Source of the DNA: Paracoccus sp. MKU1
GTDB taxonomy: Bacteria; Pseudomonadota; Alphaproteobacteria; Rhodobacterales; Rhodobacteraceae
Length of the DNA: 64,000 nt
NCBI RefSeq assembly: GCF_001447385.1
Contig: NZ_LLWQ01000064.1
Span: 1-64,000, forward strand
Reading direction: 5' to 3'
Below the pieces are notes generated by a model, which saw only the letters and a program-made list of their open reading frames with translations, made no database searches and was not told where the DNA came from. A program made the position numbers and the translations under genes. The number at the start of each line of letters is the position of its first letter. Position 1 is the stretch's first letter. Shown in pieces: positions 46,262-53,753 of this stretch.

Positions 46262-47041
46262 TCATGGGCGCTCTCCTGGGGTGGAGCGTGCGACGACAAG
46301 GGGCGAATCCGATGTTGCGGCCGGACCGGATGGCCTCGCCGTGACGGAGGATCGGCTCTCGTCCGAACGCTCATTGGCCGACCGCGGCGCTGCGGAGTGA
46401 GCATCGGCGGAACGCACGACGAAGATCGCCGCCTCACGCCAATCGGGTGGCGGATCGGATCGCCGGACTGACGTTTCGGGTGCAGCCGCGCCGCCGAGAG
46501 CCGGCACGAGCGCGGCGACGTAGGCCCGCGTTTCGGCCGGCAGCGCGCGGCCGGTCGAGCGATGGTCGTCGTAGCGGCCGGGACCGGCGTTGTAGGCCGC
46601 GAGCATCGCGCCGACATCGCCATAGCGGTCCCACATTTCGCGCAGATAGGCCGTGCCCGCCATGATGTTGTCGTGCGGGTCATAAGGGTCGCGGCCGAGA
46701 CGGTAGCGGGCGCGCAAGCCCGCCCACGTATCGGGCATGACCTGCATCAGCCCCAACGCGCCCGCCGACGAGATCGCGTGCACGTCGCCCGCGCTCTCGG
46801 CGCGCAGCACGGCGCGAATCCAGCGTTCGGGGATGCCGAACCGCTGCGCCGCCTCGGTGATGTGGGCAGCGTGCGGATCGACCGGGGCGATGCGTGTAGC
46901 CGGTGCCGACTGTGCAAGAACAGCGCCGGTTGCGCTCGCCGCGAGGATCAGGCCGGAAAGGAGAAAGAGAGCCATGCGACGGGTGGCGTTATGCCGCCCG
47001 CGCGCACTCCGATGGCTCGTCGATGGACGGCGAGCAGGCAT
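46262..47041 (-). CDS. Lytic transglycosylase (VirB1-like)
   Basis: The 259-residue protein has a basic N terminus, a hydrophobic signal segment at about 24-43, and an SLT/goose-lysozyme-like domain. The catalytic glutamate lies in LRAESAGDVHAISSAGALGLMQVMPDTW, and a second motif is MLAAYNAGPGRYDD. Such enzymes open peptidoglycan for the conjugation channel. The start at 47041 has GAAGGA upstream within the DUF736 gene end and lies three bases after its stop; an internal ATG at 46975 is the alternative. The C-terminal 80 residues are low-complexity. Confidence 0.88.
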   Translation of the reverse strand: MPARRPSTSHRSARGRHNATRRMALFLLSGLILAASATGAVLAQSAPATRIAPVDPHAAHITEAAQRFGIPERWIRAVLRAESAGDVHAISSAGALGLMQVMPDTWAGLRARYRLGRDPYDPHDNIMAGTAYLREMWDRYGDVGAMLAAYNAGPGRYDDHRSTGRALPAETRAYVAALVPALGGAAAPETSVRRSDPPPDWREAAIFVVRSADAHSAAPRSANERSDESRSSVTARPSGPAATSDSPLVVARSTPGERP

Positions 47042-47044
47042 CGG

Positions 47045-47392
47045 TCAGTCCTTCTCGGCTCGGTCGCGCGGACGCGACCAGTGCAGCGACCAGGCGCTCC
47101 CGGAATCGTCGTCGCGGAACAGGTTGGCGCGGATCGGCTGCGGAAAAGTCGGATCGTCGATCAGCAACGCGACATATTCACCGGCCTTCTCGCCGGTGCG
47201 CTTCCAGCCCGCGCCGATCTCCGCGCCTGTTTCGTTGTTCGTGGCATCGAAGACGTGAACGCGATAGTCGGGTGCGTTTTCGGCGTCGGACGGCTCGGCC
47301 GGAACGATGATGACGTCCTGGACGAGCAACAGCGTTTGAAGGTTGCCGGTGAAGCCGGTCTCTTCGCGCGCGAATTCACCAATCTGAGGCAT
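47045..47392 (-). CDS. DUF736 protein (first paralogue)
   Basis: The 115-residue protein starts at 47392 after AAAGGAAG. It has the DUF736 pattern: MPQIGEFAREETGFTG at the N terminus, IGAGWKRTGEKAGEYVALLIDDPTFPQPIRANLF, and WSLHWSRPRDR at the end. DUF736 proteins are very common small element-encoded proteins of alphaproteobacterial plasmids and ICEs, with unknown function. A second, more typical paralogue occurs at 52855-53181. It lies between traF and the transglycosylase, suggesting co-expression with transfer genes. Confidence 0.86.
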   Translation of the reverse strand: MPQIGEFAREETGFTGNLQTLLLVQDVIIVPAEPSDAENAPDYRVHVFDATNNETGAEIGAGWKRTGEKAGEYVALLIDDPTFPQPIRANLFRDDDSGSAWSLHWSRPRDRAEKD

Positions 47393-47460
47393 GATTGCTT
47401 CCTTTGCGGTGGCGTTGAAAAAGCATCGGCGAGCACCGCTCCCGCCGATGGGGGAAGCCG

Positions 47461-48006
47461 TCAGCGCGTCGGCGCGCGCCACTCGAAGCGGCCATTGCCG
47501 TCTTCGTCGGTCCACAGCGGGACCGCGTGGCCGATGATCTGGTCGGTGGACGTCAGGCCGAAGTAGCGGCCGTCGAGGCTGTCGCGGACCTGCCAGTTCA
47601 TGAGGAAGACTTCGCCGGTCTGGATGCGGCGGCAGCCCTGCCAGGCCGGCAGATCGCGCCCCACGCGATCACGCTGCAGCGCCTTGCCCATCTCGACGCC
47701 ATCGACCGTGATGGTCAGGTTCGAGCGGCATACGGTCTGCCCGGAAACGCCGAGAACGCGCTTGAGCAGCGGCACGCCCTTGGGCAGATAGCCGCGCTCG
47801 GCCATGAAGGTGGCGAGCGGTTCGGGTGCGTCGACCGCGACAAGATCGGTGACGTCGAACGGCCCGTCGAAGTTGATCGTGTAGAAGCCGATGGGCGCAC
47901 TGGCCGAGGCGTTCCACATGAGCTTGATCGGCATCGGCGTGAGCGCCGGATAGCCGACGCCCATCGTGGCGAGCGCCGTGACGAGGACGAGGCTGGCGCG
48001 CGTCAT
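47461..48006 (-). CDS. traF: TraF, S26-family signal peptidase for pilin maturation
   Basis: The 181-residue protein has an N-terminal membrane segment, the S26 serine motif in NASASAPIGFY (about 32-42) and the general-base lysine in PLLKRVLGVSG (about 79-89), followed by box D/E-like DSLDGRYFG. In RP4 the TraF peptidase trims and cyclises TrbC. The start overlaps the DUF2840 stop by ATGA; the longer frame reads through DUF2840. Confidence 0.91.
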   Translation of the reverse strand: MTRASLVLVTALATMGVGYPALTPMPIKLMWNASASAPIGFYTINFDGPFDVTDLVAVDAPEPLATFMAERGYLPKGVPLLKRVLGVSGQTVCRSNLTITVDGVEMGKALQRDRVGRDLPAWQGCRRIQTGEVFLMNWQVRDSLDGRYFGLTSTDQIIGHAVPLWTDEDGNGRFEWRAPTR

Positions 48007-48524
48007 GGCTGGACCTTCCTGCGCAGGAGGAAGGCTCGGTGCTGTTCGAGCGTATAGGCGCGCGGCTGATGGGCGGCGGCCATCCGGTTGTGGACGTGCC
48101 GCCAGTGCTCCGGCGAAACGGCGTCCGCATCGATGCCGATCGCCTCGATCGCATCGACGTGGCGCAGCACGTCCTCGACCTTCGGCCAGCCCTCGATCTT
48201 CAGCAGGATTTCGCCGCCCGGCCGCACGAAAGGCAGCGTCTGGTAAGCCTCGCCCGGTTCGACCGCACGCACGATGTCGATGCGCGAGATGATCGTGCCG
48301 AAGTCGTTCGCCGCCCATCGCACGAAGGCGAAGACGGTGTTCGGCCGGAAAGAGAGAACGCGCTGGCGACGGTCGAGGATTTGTTCGTTCGCCGCCTGGC
48401 CGAACCTGATCCAGTATTCGATCTTCTTCTCGATCCACGTCAGTTCGACGCGGGTCATGCGATCATGGATGAGCGCGAACGGCATCGGGCCGCCGCGCTC
48501 GCGGGGGGCCGCGGTGCCGGTCAT
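48003..48524 (-). CDS. DUF2840 protein
   Basis: The 173-residue protein matches DUF2840: TRVELTWIEKKIEYWIRFGQ, the FAFVRWAANDFGT block and a C-terminal PRAYTLEQHRAFLLRRKVQP. DUF2840 is routinely the gene before traF in Tn4371-like and alphaproteobacterial elements; its function is unknown. Both ends overlap neighbours by ATGA, so it is translated with the ribbon-helix-helix protein and traF. Confidence 0.86.
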   Translation of the reverse strand: MTGTAAPRERGGPMPFALIHDRMTRVELTWIEKKIEYWIRFGQAANEQILDRRQRVLSFRPNTVFAFVRWAANDFGTIISRIDIVRAVEPGEAYQTLPFVRPGGEILLKIEGWPKVEDVLRHVDAIEAIGIDADAVSPEHWRHVHNRMAAAHQPRAYTLEQHRAFLLRRKVQP

Positions 48525-48772
48525 GTGCGGTCTCCTGGGGTCGGGGGAAATTCGCGAGAGAGCAGCTCGCGCAGCATGTCGGCGACGGTGACGCCGCGCC
48601 CGAAGGCCGCGATCTTGATCCGACCGCGCAGCGCGGGCGTCACGTCGATGGTGAGCCGCGCCGTGTAGGCGGTCGCCTCGGATGCGCGCGGCGGGCTCTC
48701 GGCCGTCTTGATCCATTGCTCGGGATCGGCGGGGCGCGTAGCGAAGCCGCGCTTTTCGACGCGGACCGTCAT
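48521..48772 (-). CDS. Small ribbon-helix-helix protein next to ParA
   Basis: The 83-residue protein has a C-terminal RHH fold: YTARLTIDVTPALRGRIKIAAFGRGVTVADMLRELLSREFP. Its position directly after parA with an ATGA overlap suggests a ParG/CopG-like partition partner or operon regulator. A full ParB is encoded separately at the right edge of the window, so the division of labour is unclear. Confidence 0.78.
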   Translation of the reverse strand: MTVRVEKRGFATRPADPEQWIKTAESPPRASEATAYTARLTIDVTPALRGRIKIAAFGRGVTVADMLRELLSREFPPTPGDRT

Positions 48773-49425
48773 GACGCGCCTCCGTCGCCGATGCGCAGCC
48801 GCGCGATCTCGGATGCGAGCGCGGCGATTTCGCGGGCGGCGGGCGAGCGGCTGTCGATCTCCGAGGCGAGCCGCCCGGACTGCGCGGCGTCGGCGAAGAC
48901 GACGCGCTGGCCGATGGTGCTGGCGAGCACCGGCGGATCGTGATCGGCCAGCGTCTCGGCCGTCTCGCGAGCGATGACGGTGCGCGCGGCGCAGCGGTTG
49001 AGAACGAAACGGGCGACGAGCTGTGGCCGGTAGATGCGCGCTTCCGACAGGAGCGAAAGCATCTCGGCCGAGGCCCAGCCGTCGAGCGGTGACGGCTGCA
49101 CCGGGATCAGCACGAGGTCGGCGGCGAGCAATGCCGACCGCATGAGGCCGGCGACGCGCGGCGGGCCGTCGATGACGATGTGATCGACATCGCGCGCCAG
49201 CTCGGGCGCTTCGCTGTGGAGCGTATCGCGCGCCAGGCCGACGACGCCGAACGAGCGTGGCAGGCCCTCATGGCTGCGCTGCTCGGACCAGTCGAGCGCC
49301 GAGCCTTGCGGGTCCGCGTCGATCAGCGTGACACGCCGGCCGCGCCCGGCGAGTTCACCGGCGAGGTGGAGCGCGAGCGTCGTCTTCCCGACCCCGCCTT
49401 TCTGATTGAGAAGCGCGACGATCAT
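48769..49425 (-). CDS. parA: ParA-family partition ATPase
   Basis: The 218-residue protein has the deviant Walker A KGGVGKTT at 10-17, LIDADPQGSALDW for the A' motif and VIDGPPR for Walker B. This is the short ParA/MinD type common on mobile elements, lacking the N-terminal HTH of plasmid P1 ParA. It overlaps repA and the RHH gene by ATGA junctions, forming a replication-partition unit. Confidence 0.91.
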   Translation of the reverse strand: MIVALLNQKGGVGKTTLALHLAGELAGRGRRVTLIDADPQGSALDWSEQRSHEGLPRSFGVVGLARDTLHSEAPELARDVDHIVIDGPPRVAGLMRSALLAADLVLIPVQPSPLDGWASAEMLSLLSEARIYRPQLVARFVLNRCAARTVIARETAETLADHDPPVLASTIGQRVVFADAAQSGRLASEIDSRSPAAREIAALASEIARLRIGDGGAS

Positions 49426-50597
49426 CGGCGTTCCCCCGGTGGATCGAGGGGAAGCCGGGGCGTTTCGGGATCGCCGACGTTGGATGACAGGATGTTGCCG
49501 GAAGCCCTTTGCGGGCCGGACTGTGCGGTCGGGACGCTCTTTTTGGCCGCTACACTGAGGCTTCTGGCAGCGTCGCGGATGAGGTTTTCCACATCGCGCG
49601 CGCGCTCTTCAAGGTTAGATTCTTGGTTAGACTCTAAGTTAAGGGCGCGAATCCGCCTGCGATTTCCAGACGTTAAGGCCGGTTTGGGTTCCTGATAGCA
49701 CGAGCCTCGGGTTCCCGATGGCACGATAGTCCGGGTTCCCGATAGCACGAGCCCGTCCACAGGTTTTCCACAGGCCGCGAGCGGCTCGAAAGCGAGCAGC
49801 GTTCGCCCGCCCATTTCCACCTCCAGCGACAGGACGTAGCCGGGTAGCGGCTGGCGCCGCACGATGTCGCGCAGCTCGAACGCGAAGCGTTTGAACGGCG
49901 ACAGACTGCCGGATTTGACGTGGAGGTGGCGCAGGTCGAAACGCCAGCCGTCGCGCTGGCGGCCGCCGTGTTTGCGCACGATGCGGTAGAGCCAGCGGTC
50001 GAGGCCGCCGGTGAGATGGAAATAGGCCGGGTCGATGGTGAGGATGAGCGCGTCATCGAGGACGGCTTTGTAGAACCAGTCGGGGACGATCAGTTCGATG
50101 CCGTCCGGCCGTCCATTGCGTTCGGTGCGCTCCTGCCATTCGTTGATCCATGAAAAACGGTGGCGGCGGCCCTCGGTGGGCTGGCGGATCGATGTCGAGA
50201 TGGTGGTCGATTGCAGCCGGTCCAGCGCGGCCTTGAGCCGCTGATAGTCGCGCATGGATGTGCCGCGACCGACATAGGTGAGGATCTCATACGGTGTCGC
50301 CGCCATCAGCCGGGAGGTGCGGAGCCCGGCGTCGCGGGCCTCAACGATCTGGCTGGCCGCCCAGATCAGGATGTCGGCGTCCCAGATCGTTGCCATGCCA
50401 TGATCGGGAACGGCCTCGACCCGGATAGAGACGCCGCCCGCCGAAAAATCGATCGGCGCTATGCGGTGCGATTTCGAGAGGGAGAAGAAGGGATAGGCCA
50501 TGAGATCCTGCGCGTCTCGTGGGGCGAAGTCGCCGGGGAGCGCGCGAAACAGGTCGAGCTGCCCGCGCTCCGAAGGGTCACGACGCCGCACCACCAT
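49422..50597 (-). CDS. repA: Replication initiator protein RepA
   Basis: The 391-residue protein is a replication initiator A of the alphaproteobacterial plasmid/ICE type. Landmarks are ERGQLDLFRALPGDFAPRDAQDLMAYPFFSLSK near the N terminus, the TPYEILTYVGRGTSMRDYQRLKAALDRLQSTTIST block (about 100-135), DWFYKAVLDD and GGLDRWLYRIVRKHGG. The last 130 residues are encoded by DNA that also carries three direct repeats and two DnaA boxes (49585-49772), so the gene probably contains its own origin. The C terminus is low-complexity and translation there appears secondary to the DNA signals. Confidence 0.9.
   Translation of the reverse strand: MVVRRRDPSERGQLDLFRALPGDFAPRDAQDLMAYPFFSLSKSHRIAPIDFSAGGVSIRVEAVPDHGMATIWDADILIWAASQIVEARDAGLRTSRLMAATPYEILTYVGRGTSMRDYQRLKAALDRLQSTTISTSIRQPTEGRRHRFSWINEWQERTERNGRPDGIELIVPDWFYKAVLDDALILTIDPAYFHLTGGLDRWLYRIVRKHGGRQRDGWRFDLRHLHVKSGSLSPFKRFAFELRDIVRRQPLPGYVLSLEVEMGGRTLLAFEPLAACGKPVDGLVLSGTRTIVPSGTRGSCYQEPKPALTSGNRRRIRALNLESNQESNLEERARDVENLIRDAARSLSVAAKKSVPTAQSGPQRASGNILSSNVGDPETPRLPLDPPGERR
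49585..49772. repeat. Iteron-like direct repeats and DnaA boxes inside repA (candidate oriV)
   Basis: Three 18-base direct repeats with consensus GGGTTCCYGATRGCACGA occur at 49686-49703, 49709-49726 and 49733-49750. Their start-to-start spacing is 23 and 24 bases, about two helical turns. Perfect TTTTCCACA DnaA-box matches lie beside them at 49764-49772 and 49585-49593. A degenerate pair GGTTAGATTCT/GGTTAGACTCT is at about 49612-49635. This is the layout of an iteron-type origin, here within the 3' part of the initiator gene. Which protein binds is an inference. Confidence 0.65.
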
Positions 50598-50615
50598 GAA
50601 AGGGACCAGCCGCGA

Positions 50616-50897
50616 TCAGCGTGCGTATCGGCCGGCGATCTGGCCGGTCGGTAGCGTCTGGCGCTTTGCGGGAAGCACGGAGCCGCGCGGATCGGACGTC
50701 GAGGTCACTGCCCCGCGTTCGGCCCAGGTTTCGAGATCGTCGACGGAATAAACGACGCGCCCACCGAGTTTGCGGTAGGCCGGGCCAGTGCCGTAGGTGC
50801 GGTGCTTTTCGAGGGTACGGGCGGACAGGCTGAGAAATTCAGCGGCTTCCTTGGTCCGCAGGTAACGTGGCGGGAGCGCGGCGGTATCGGGTCGCAT
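50616..50897 (-). CDS. Excisionase/AlpA-type helix-turn-helix protein
   Basis: The 93-residue protein has a MerR/AlpA-like HTH: YLRTKEAAEFLSLSARTLEKHRTYGTGPAYRKLGGRVVYSVDDLETWAERG. Such proteins regulate repA or act as recombination directionality factors. It lies 18 bases before repA in the same direction. With no integrase visible in the window, regulation of repA is the simpler reading. Confidence 0.86.
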   Translation of the reverse strand: MRPDTAALPPRYLRTKEAAEFLSLSARTLEKHRTYGTGPAYRKLGGRVVYSVDDLETWAERGAVTSTSDPRGSVLPAKRQTLPTGQIAGRYAR

Positions 50898-51033
50898 GGG
50901 GCGGGCCTCCGTGGGGTTGCTGGGGGCCGCTGGCGATCAGCGGCTGACAGCGACCACGGTGGCGGAGAACGGTCGGCGGGAAGGATGGGGGACTTGGGTT
51001 GGCTAAATTACCCACCCCGGTCGCTCGCACAGG

Positions 51034-51796
51034 TTAGGTGCGACGGCGATGCCGAAGCAGGTGCAAATAGCCGCCATTGATGAGCGCCATTCCGGCTTCG
51101 ACGAAGGCGATCACGGCATCACGCAGGGGCGAGGTCTTCCAGGGTTCGGTATCGATACGCGCCGCGCCATAGATTGCGATGGCGATTTCGCGATAGGTCG
51201 CGCCATTCATGCGGCCATCTGCGGCGCGGAGTTTGAGGCGAAAGCGACGGCGCTGCTCGACAGTCATGCGCGTGTCGCGCAACGGTGGACGTTGGAGCGA
51301 GGCGCGGGAGAGGCGTGTCAGTGCATCGATACGATCAAGGATGTCGTCATCTATGGGAATGACCACCGCAAGCTGATCGTTTGGGGATGTGCCGGGAAGA
51401 AAGAGAATCTGGAGGTCATGGTCGGGAAGACCGGAATATGATCCTTCAGGGCCGTCACGCCCCGCGACGAACCTGTCGGTGAGGCTGTTTGAAGCGAAAG
51501 GCAGAAAATTCGGCCGGGTTGTCAGAAAGAGGACGGCGGGGTCGTTCGACGGCGACCACACCACCTGTTGCTGCATGGCAGAACGACTTGGTCTTGCGGG
51601 GAAATCGCAACCCCCAGCGCTGCTGCATGTCGTCAGGCAACGGATGTGTCTCGACGCCGGCATCGACCAGGCCGGCGTAATCGTCCTGATACGGCTGGTA
51701 TCTACGAAGGCATTCCCAGGCGAGACCTTCGATCGGCAGAGTATCGAAGAAGTCGTAGCTGCGGTCGTCTCGCCAGTCTGATGTATCGTGCCTCAT
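51034..51796 (-). pseudogene. DUF6499-DUF2285 transcriptional regulator, broken by a +1 frameshift
   Basis: Two frames together make one regulator of a kind common beside repA. The N part starts at 51796 after GGGGAG and encodes DTSDWRDDRSYDFFDTLPIEGLAWECLRRYQ up to WGLRFP; its own frame then stops after nonsense. The C part, one frame over, continues ARPSRSAMQQQVVWSPSNDPAV and ends with a DUF2285 domain (RLKLRAADGRMNGATYREIA... LRDAVIAFVEAGMALINGGYLHLLRHRR). The frames switch at a run of four Gs on the plus strand (51598-51601); three would restore one frame. It is either a real inactivation, a sequencing error or a slippage site. Confidence 0.75.
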
Positions 51797-51832
51797 CGCA
51801 TCAACTCCCCCGCGTGGTGCGCGTAAGTCGAG

Positions 51833-51911
51833 CGTGTGATTTTTCGCTGCGCGAAGAGGATGTTGGAAGCCCGGAGGAGGGCATTGCGTGATGTCGAAAA
51901 GGCATCACACG
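51833..51911. promoter_or_regulatory. Inverted repeat upstream of the regulator gene
   Basis: CGTGTGATTTTTCG (51833-51846) is matched in reverse by CGAAAAGGCATCACACG (51895-51911), giving arms of 8 plus 6 bases with a three-base bulge and a 48-base spacer. It lies in the 129-base gap just upstream of the frameshifted regulator, where an operator bound by two dimers with DNA looping would fit. No clear -10/-35 pair was found. Confidence 0.35.
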
Positions 51912-51925
51912 GGGTTGCGAACCTG

Positions 51926-52186
51926 TCAGCCGTGTGCCGGTCGCAGGAGGTGACGATAGCCGGTATGTGTCATCCAGCGGGCGCGATCGAGATGGCTGTC
52001 GTGGATGCGTCGGCAGCGTTCGGGCTCACGGGCGGGATCGAGGCCGAACAGCACCCGCACGGCTTCTTCCCAATGCGCGCCGTCAGCGGCTGCGTCCAGC
52101 AAGCGCATGTAGAGTTTGACGTGCGACTTGTCGTAGTCGGTGAGATCTTGCCCCGACGGCGCGATGTCCTGGAATGATTCGATCAT
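51926..52186 (-). CDS. Small DUF2285-like protein
   Basis: The 86-residue protein reads LTDYDKSHVKLYMRLLDAAADGAHWEEAVRVLFGLDPAREPERCRRIHDSHLDRARWMTHTGYRHLLR, a pattern seen in DUF2285-type DNA-binding proteins of alphaproteobacterial elements. The ATG at 52186 was chosen because homologous sequence starts there; its ribosome-binding site is weak. It lies between an XRE-type HTH gene and the frameshifted regulator, so the three probably form a control module for element genes. Confidence 0.72.
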   Translation of the reverse strand: MIESFQDIAPSGQDLTDYDKSHVKLYMRLLDAAADGAHWEEAVRVLFGLDPAREPERCRRIHDSHLDRARWMTHTGYRHLLRPAHG

Positions 52187-52282
52187 GGTGTAGATTCGGC
52201 GGATACGTGACGCCTGTCCATTAACCAAGTTTGGTCCGAAATGGCGACCGTGCGAATGACGAGGGGCCTGGCGGCCCACGGG

Positions 52283-52549
52283 TCAGCGTAAACCGGTAGA
52301 TCGGTTCGGCTTGTTTCTGCGATCATCGACCAGCAGCACTCCTTGCCCTCGGTCGGTCGACAGAAAGACGATGCCGGCGCCTTCCAAGGCCCTGCGTGCC
52401 TGATCGCGTGTCGTCTCGTACACATCGAGTCCGCTTTCGGATTCGAGGCGTTTGAGCGCTGTCAGCGATATGCGGGCCTTGTCAGCGAGCGTCTCCTGCG
52501 TCCAACCCAGCAACGCGCGTGCGGCCCGTGATTGTCGGGCGGTGATCAT
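52283..52549 (-). CDS. XRE-family helix-turn-helix regulator
   Basis: The 88-residue protein has a Cro/CI-type HTH (RAARALLGWTQETLADKARISLTALKRLES) followed by a short DQARRALEGAGIVFLSTDRGQGVLL tail that is common in small alphaproteobacterial XRE regulators. An exceptionally good ribosome-binding site, GGGAGGTGATC, precedes the start, implying strong translation. It may repress its own promoter and those of nearby regulators. Confidence 0.85.
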   Translation of the reverse strand: MITARQSRAARALLGWTQETLADKARISLTALKRLESESGLDVYETTRDQARRALEGAGIVFLSTDRGQGVLLVDDRRNKPNRSTGLR

Positions 52550-52854
52550 GCATGATCACCTCCCATCGCAACCGGCGCGCGCTCCAGAACTACGGCTATT
52601 TTAGTCGCATTAGACCGCTTCGGCCAGATCAAAGACATCGCCGGAGGGCCGTGTTGCGCTGGCGCCGACTTGCTGATTCGGGCAATCGAGCCGTTGTCGC
52701 TGACGAAACGAAGGTTCTGCGGGCTGGCTTTTGCAGTAAAGCCGGAGGGCGCGACTTCGGTGTGGCCCGACTATTTGGGGCACGCATCTGCGACTGGGTG
52801 CGATTTGAGCAGGAAGGCGACCCCGGCCTTTCGGCCGGGGCCTCGTACGCCGCC
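52550..52854. other. Intergenic region upstream of the XRE regulator
   Basis: These 305 bases separate the DUF736 gene from the XRE gene. They contain the XRE ribosome-binding site at the left, an AT-richer patch (52595-52612, CTATTTTAGTCGCATTAG) suitable for a promoter, and the terminator hairpin of DUF736 at the right. A 14-base stretch CTTCGGCCAGATCA (52618-52631) recurs at 53398-53411. No coding sequence is supported. Confidence 0.5.
52821..52840 (-). terminator. GC-rich hairpin downstream of the second DUF736 gene
   Basis: CCCCGGCC (52821-52828) pairs perfectly with GGCCGGGG (52833-52840) across a four-base loop, 14 bases after the DUF736 stop on the minus strand. There is no T-tract beyond it, so it may act as a pause or mRNA-stabilising hairpin rather than a full intrinsic terminator. 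Confidence 0.55.
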
Positions 52855-53181
52855 TCAGTCTCCGCGGCGGCCGTTGGGGCGGGACCAGATCAGCGAGTAG
52901 CCCTCGCCGTCTTCGTCATCGAAGAGGTTGGCGTAGATCGGAGCATTGAAGCTCGGATCGTCGAGCTTGAGGCCCAGATAATCGCGGCCCTCGTTGGAGC
53001 GCTTGGACCAGGCGGCGCCGATCTCGGCGCGGCCGACCAGGACCCGGTGGCTGGGGGCGTTCTCGCCGTTGGCGCGCAGGTCGGGGACGATGCGCACGCC
53101 CTTGGCCTGGACGCTGAGGGTGACGATGTCGCCGGTGAATTCGTTCGAGCCGGTCTTCTTGAAGGTGCCGATGGTCGCCAT
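52855..53181 (-). CDS. DUF736 protein (second paralogue)
   Basis: The 108-residue protein is a textbook DUF736: MATIGTFKKTGSNEFTGDIVTLSVQAKGVRIVPDLR, then IGAAWSKRSNEGRDYLGLKLDDPSF and the end IYANLFDDEDGEGYSLIWSRPNGR. The start at 53181 follows GGAG at a suitable distance. It stands alone with its own hairpin terminator and a 572-base upstream region, suggesting independent, perhaps strong, expression. Function is unknown; the family is a marker of alphaproteobacterial mobile elements. Confidence 0.9.
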   Translation of the reverse strand: MATIGTFKKTGSNEFTGDIVTLSVQAKGVRIVPDLRANGENAPSHRVLVGRAEIGAAWSKRSNEGRDYLGLKLDDPSFNAPIYANLFDDEDGEGYSLIWSRPNGRRGD

Positions 53182-53753
53182 TGTAAGTCTCCGTTTTCCG
53201 TTTCGAGCCCGCACCATTGCGGCCTCGATGGCGATCGACCGGACGGAGGCGAGCGACGACACATCGCTTGCGACCGCAGCGCAGCGGAGGATGGCGCAGG
53301 CGCGACTTTGTTGTTTCGCGAGGAATGACGGCGCAGCCGGCAGGGGAAGAAAGTCGAGACCAGCCGTTGTGGCTTAGGCGCTCGAGGCGAAGCCGTCCTT
53401 CGGCCAGATCAGGCCATTGAAGAGGCCGTTTTGAGCGGGCGCCGGACGGACAGATGACGGAGATGGTGGTGGTCCTGGCATTGGTCATAGAGACCTGACC
53501 GGCGACCACAGGCGGATACAGCCATTGAACCGGCCAGCGGGCTGCGCATTTCGCCGCTCCGCCAGCCCTGACGAAACGCTTCGAGACCGAGGTTCCTCTG
53601 GCCGTGATGCCGGTGCCGATCCCGACAAGCTCCACCGTTCCGTGACAGGCGGCACGATCGATGCTCTGTAACTCCGTTCCCTATCGGGCCAACTGGATGA
53701 CGCGGGCGACAATGGTGTTCGCTGCCTGGTCTTGCTCCGATGGATGTCGCGGG
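53182..53753. other. 572-base region without a supported gene
   Basis: The stretch between DUF736 and the small membrane protein contains several short frames on both strands, none with recognisable domains or good start sites. It may hold the DUF736 promoter and leader near 53182-53260. The 14-base repeat CTTCGGCCAGATCA is at 53398-53411. I see nothing else that can be named. Confidence 0.45.

Noticed and set aside
43727-46471. 914-codon open frame on the plus strand opposite traG and the relaxase gene
   Set aside because: It is antisense to two well-identified genes, has no recognisable domain and arises from the high G+C content, which removes stop codons from the complementary frames.
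49686-49750. Three regularly spaced repeats in repA as a CRISPR array
   Set aside because: Repeats are 18 bases with 5-6 base gaps, far too short for spacers, and lie within a coding sequence next to DnaA boxes; iterons fit better.
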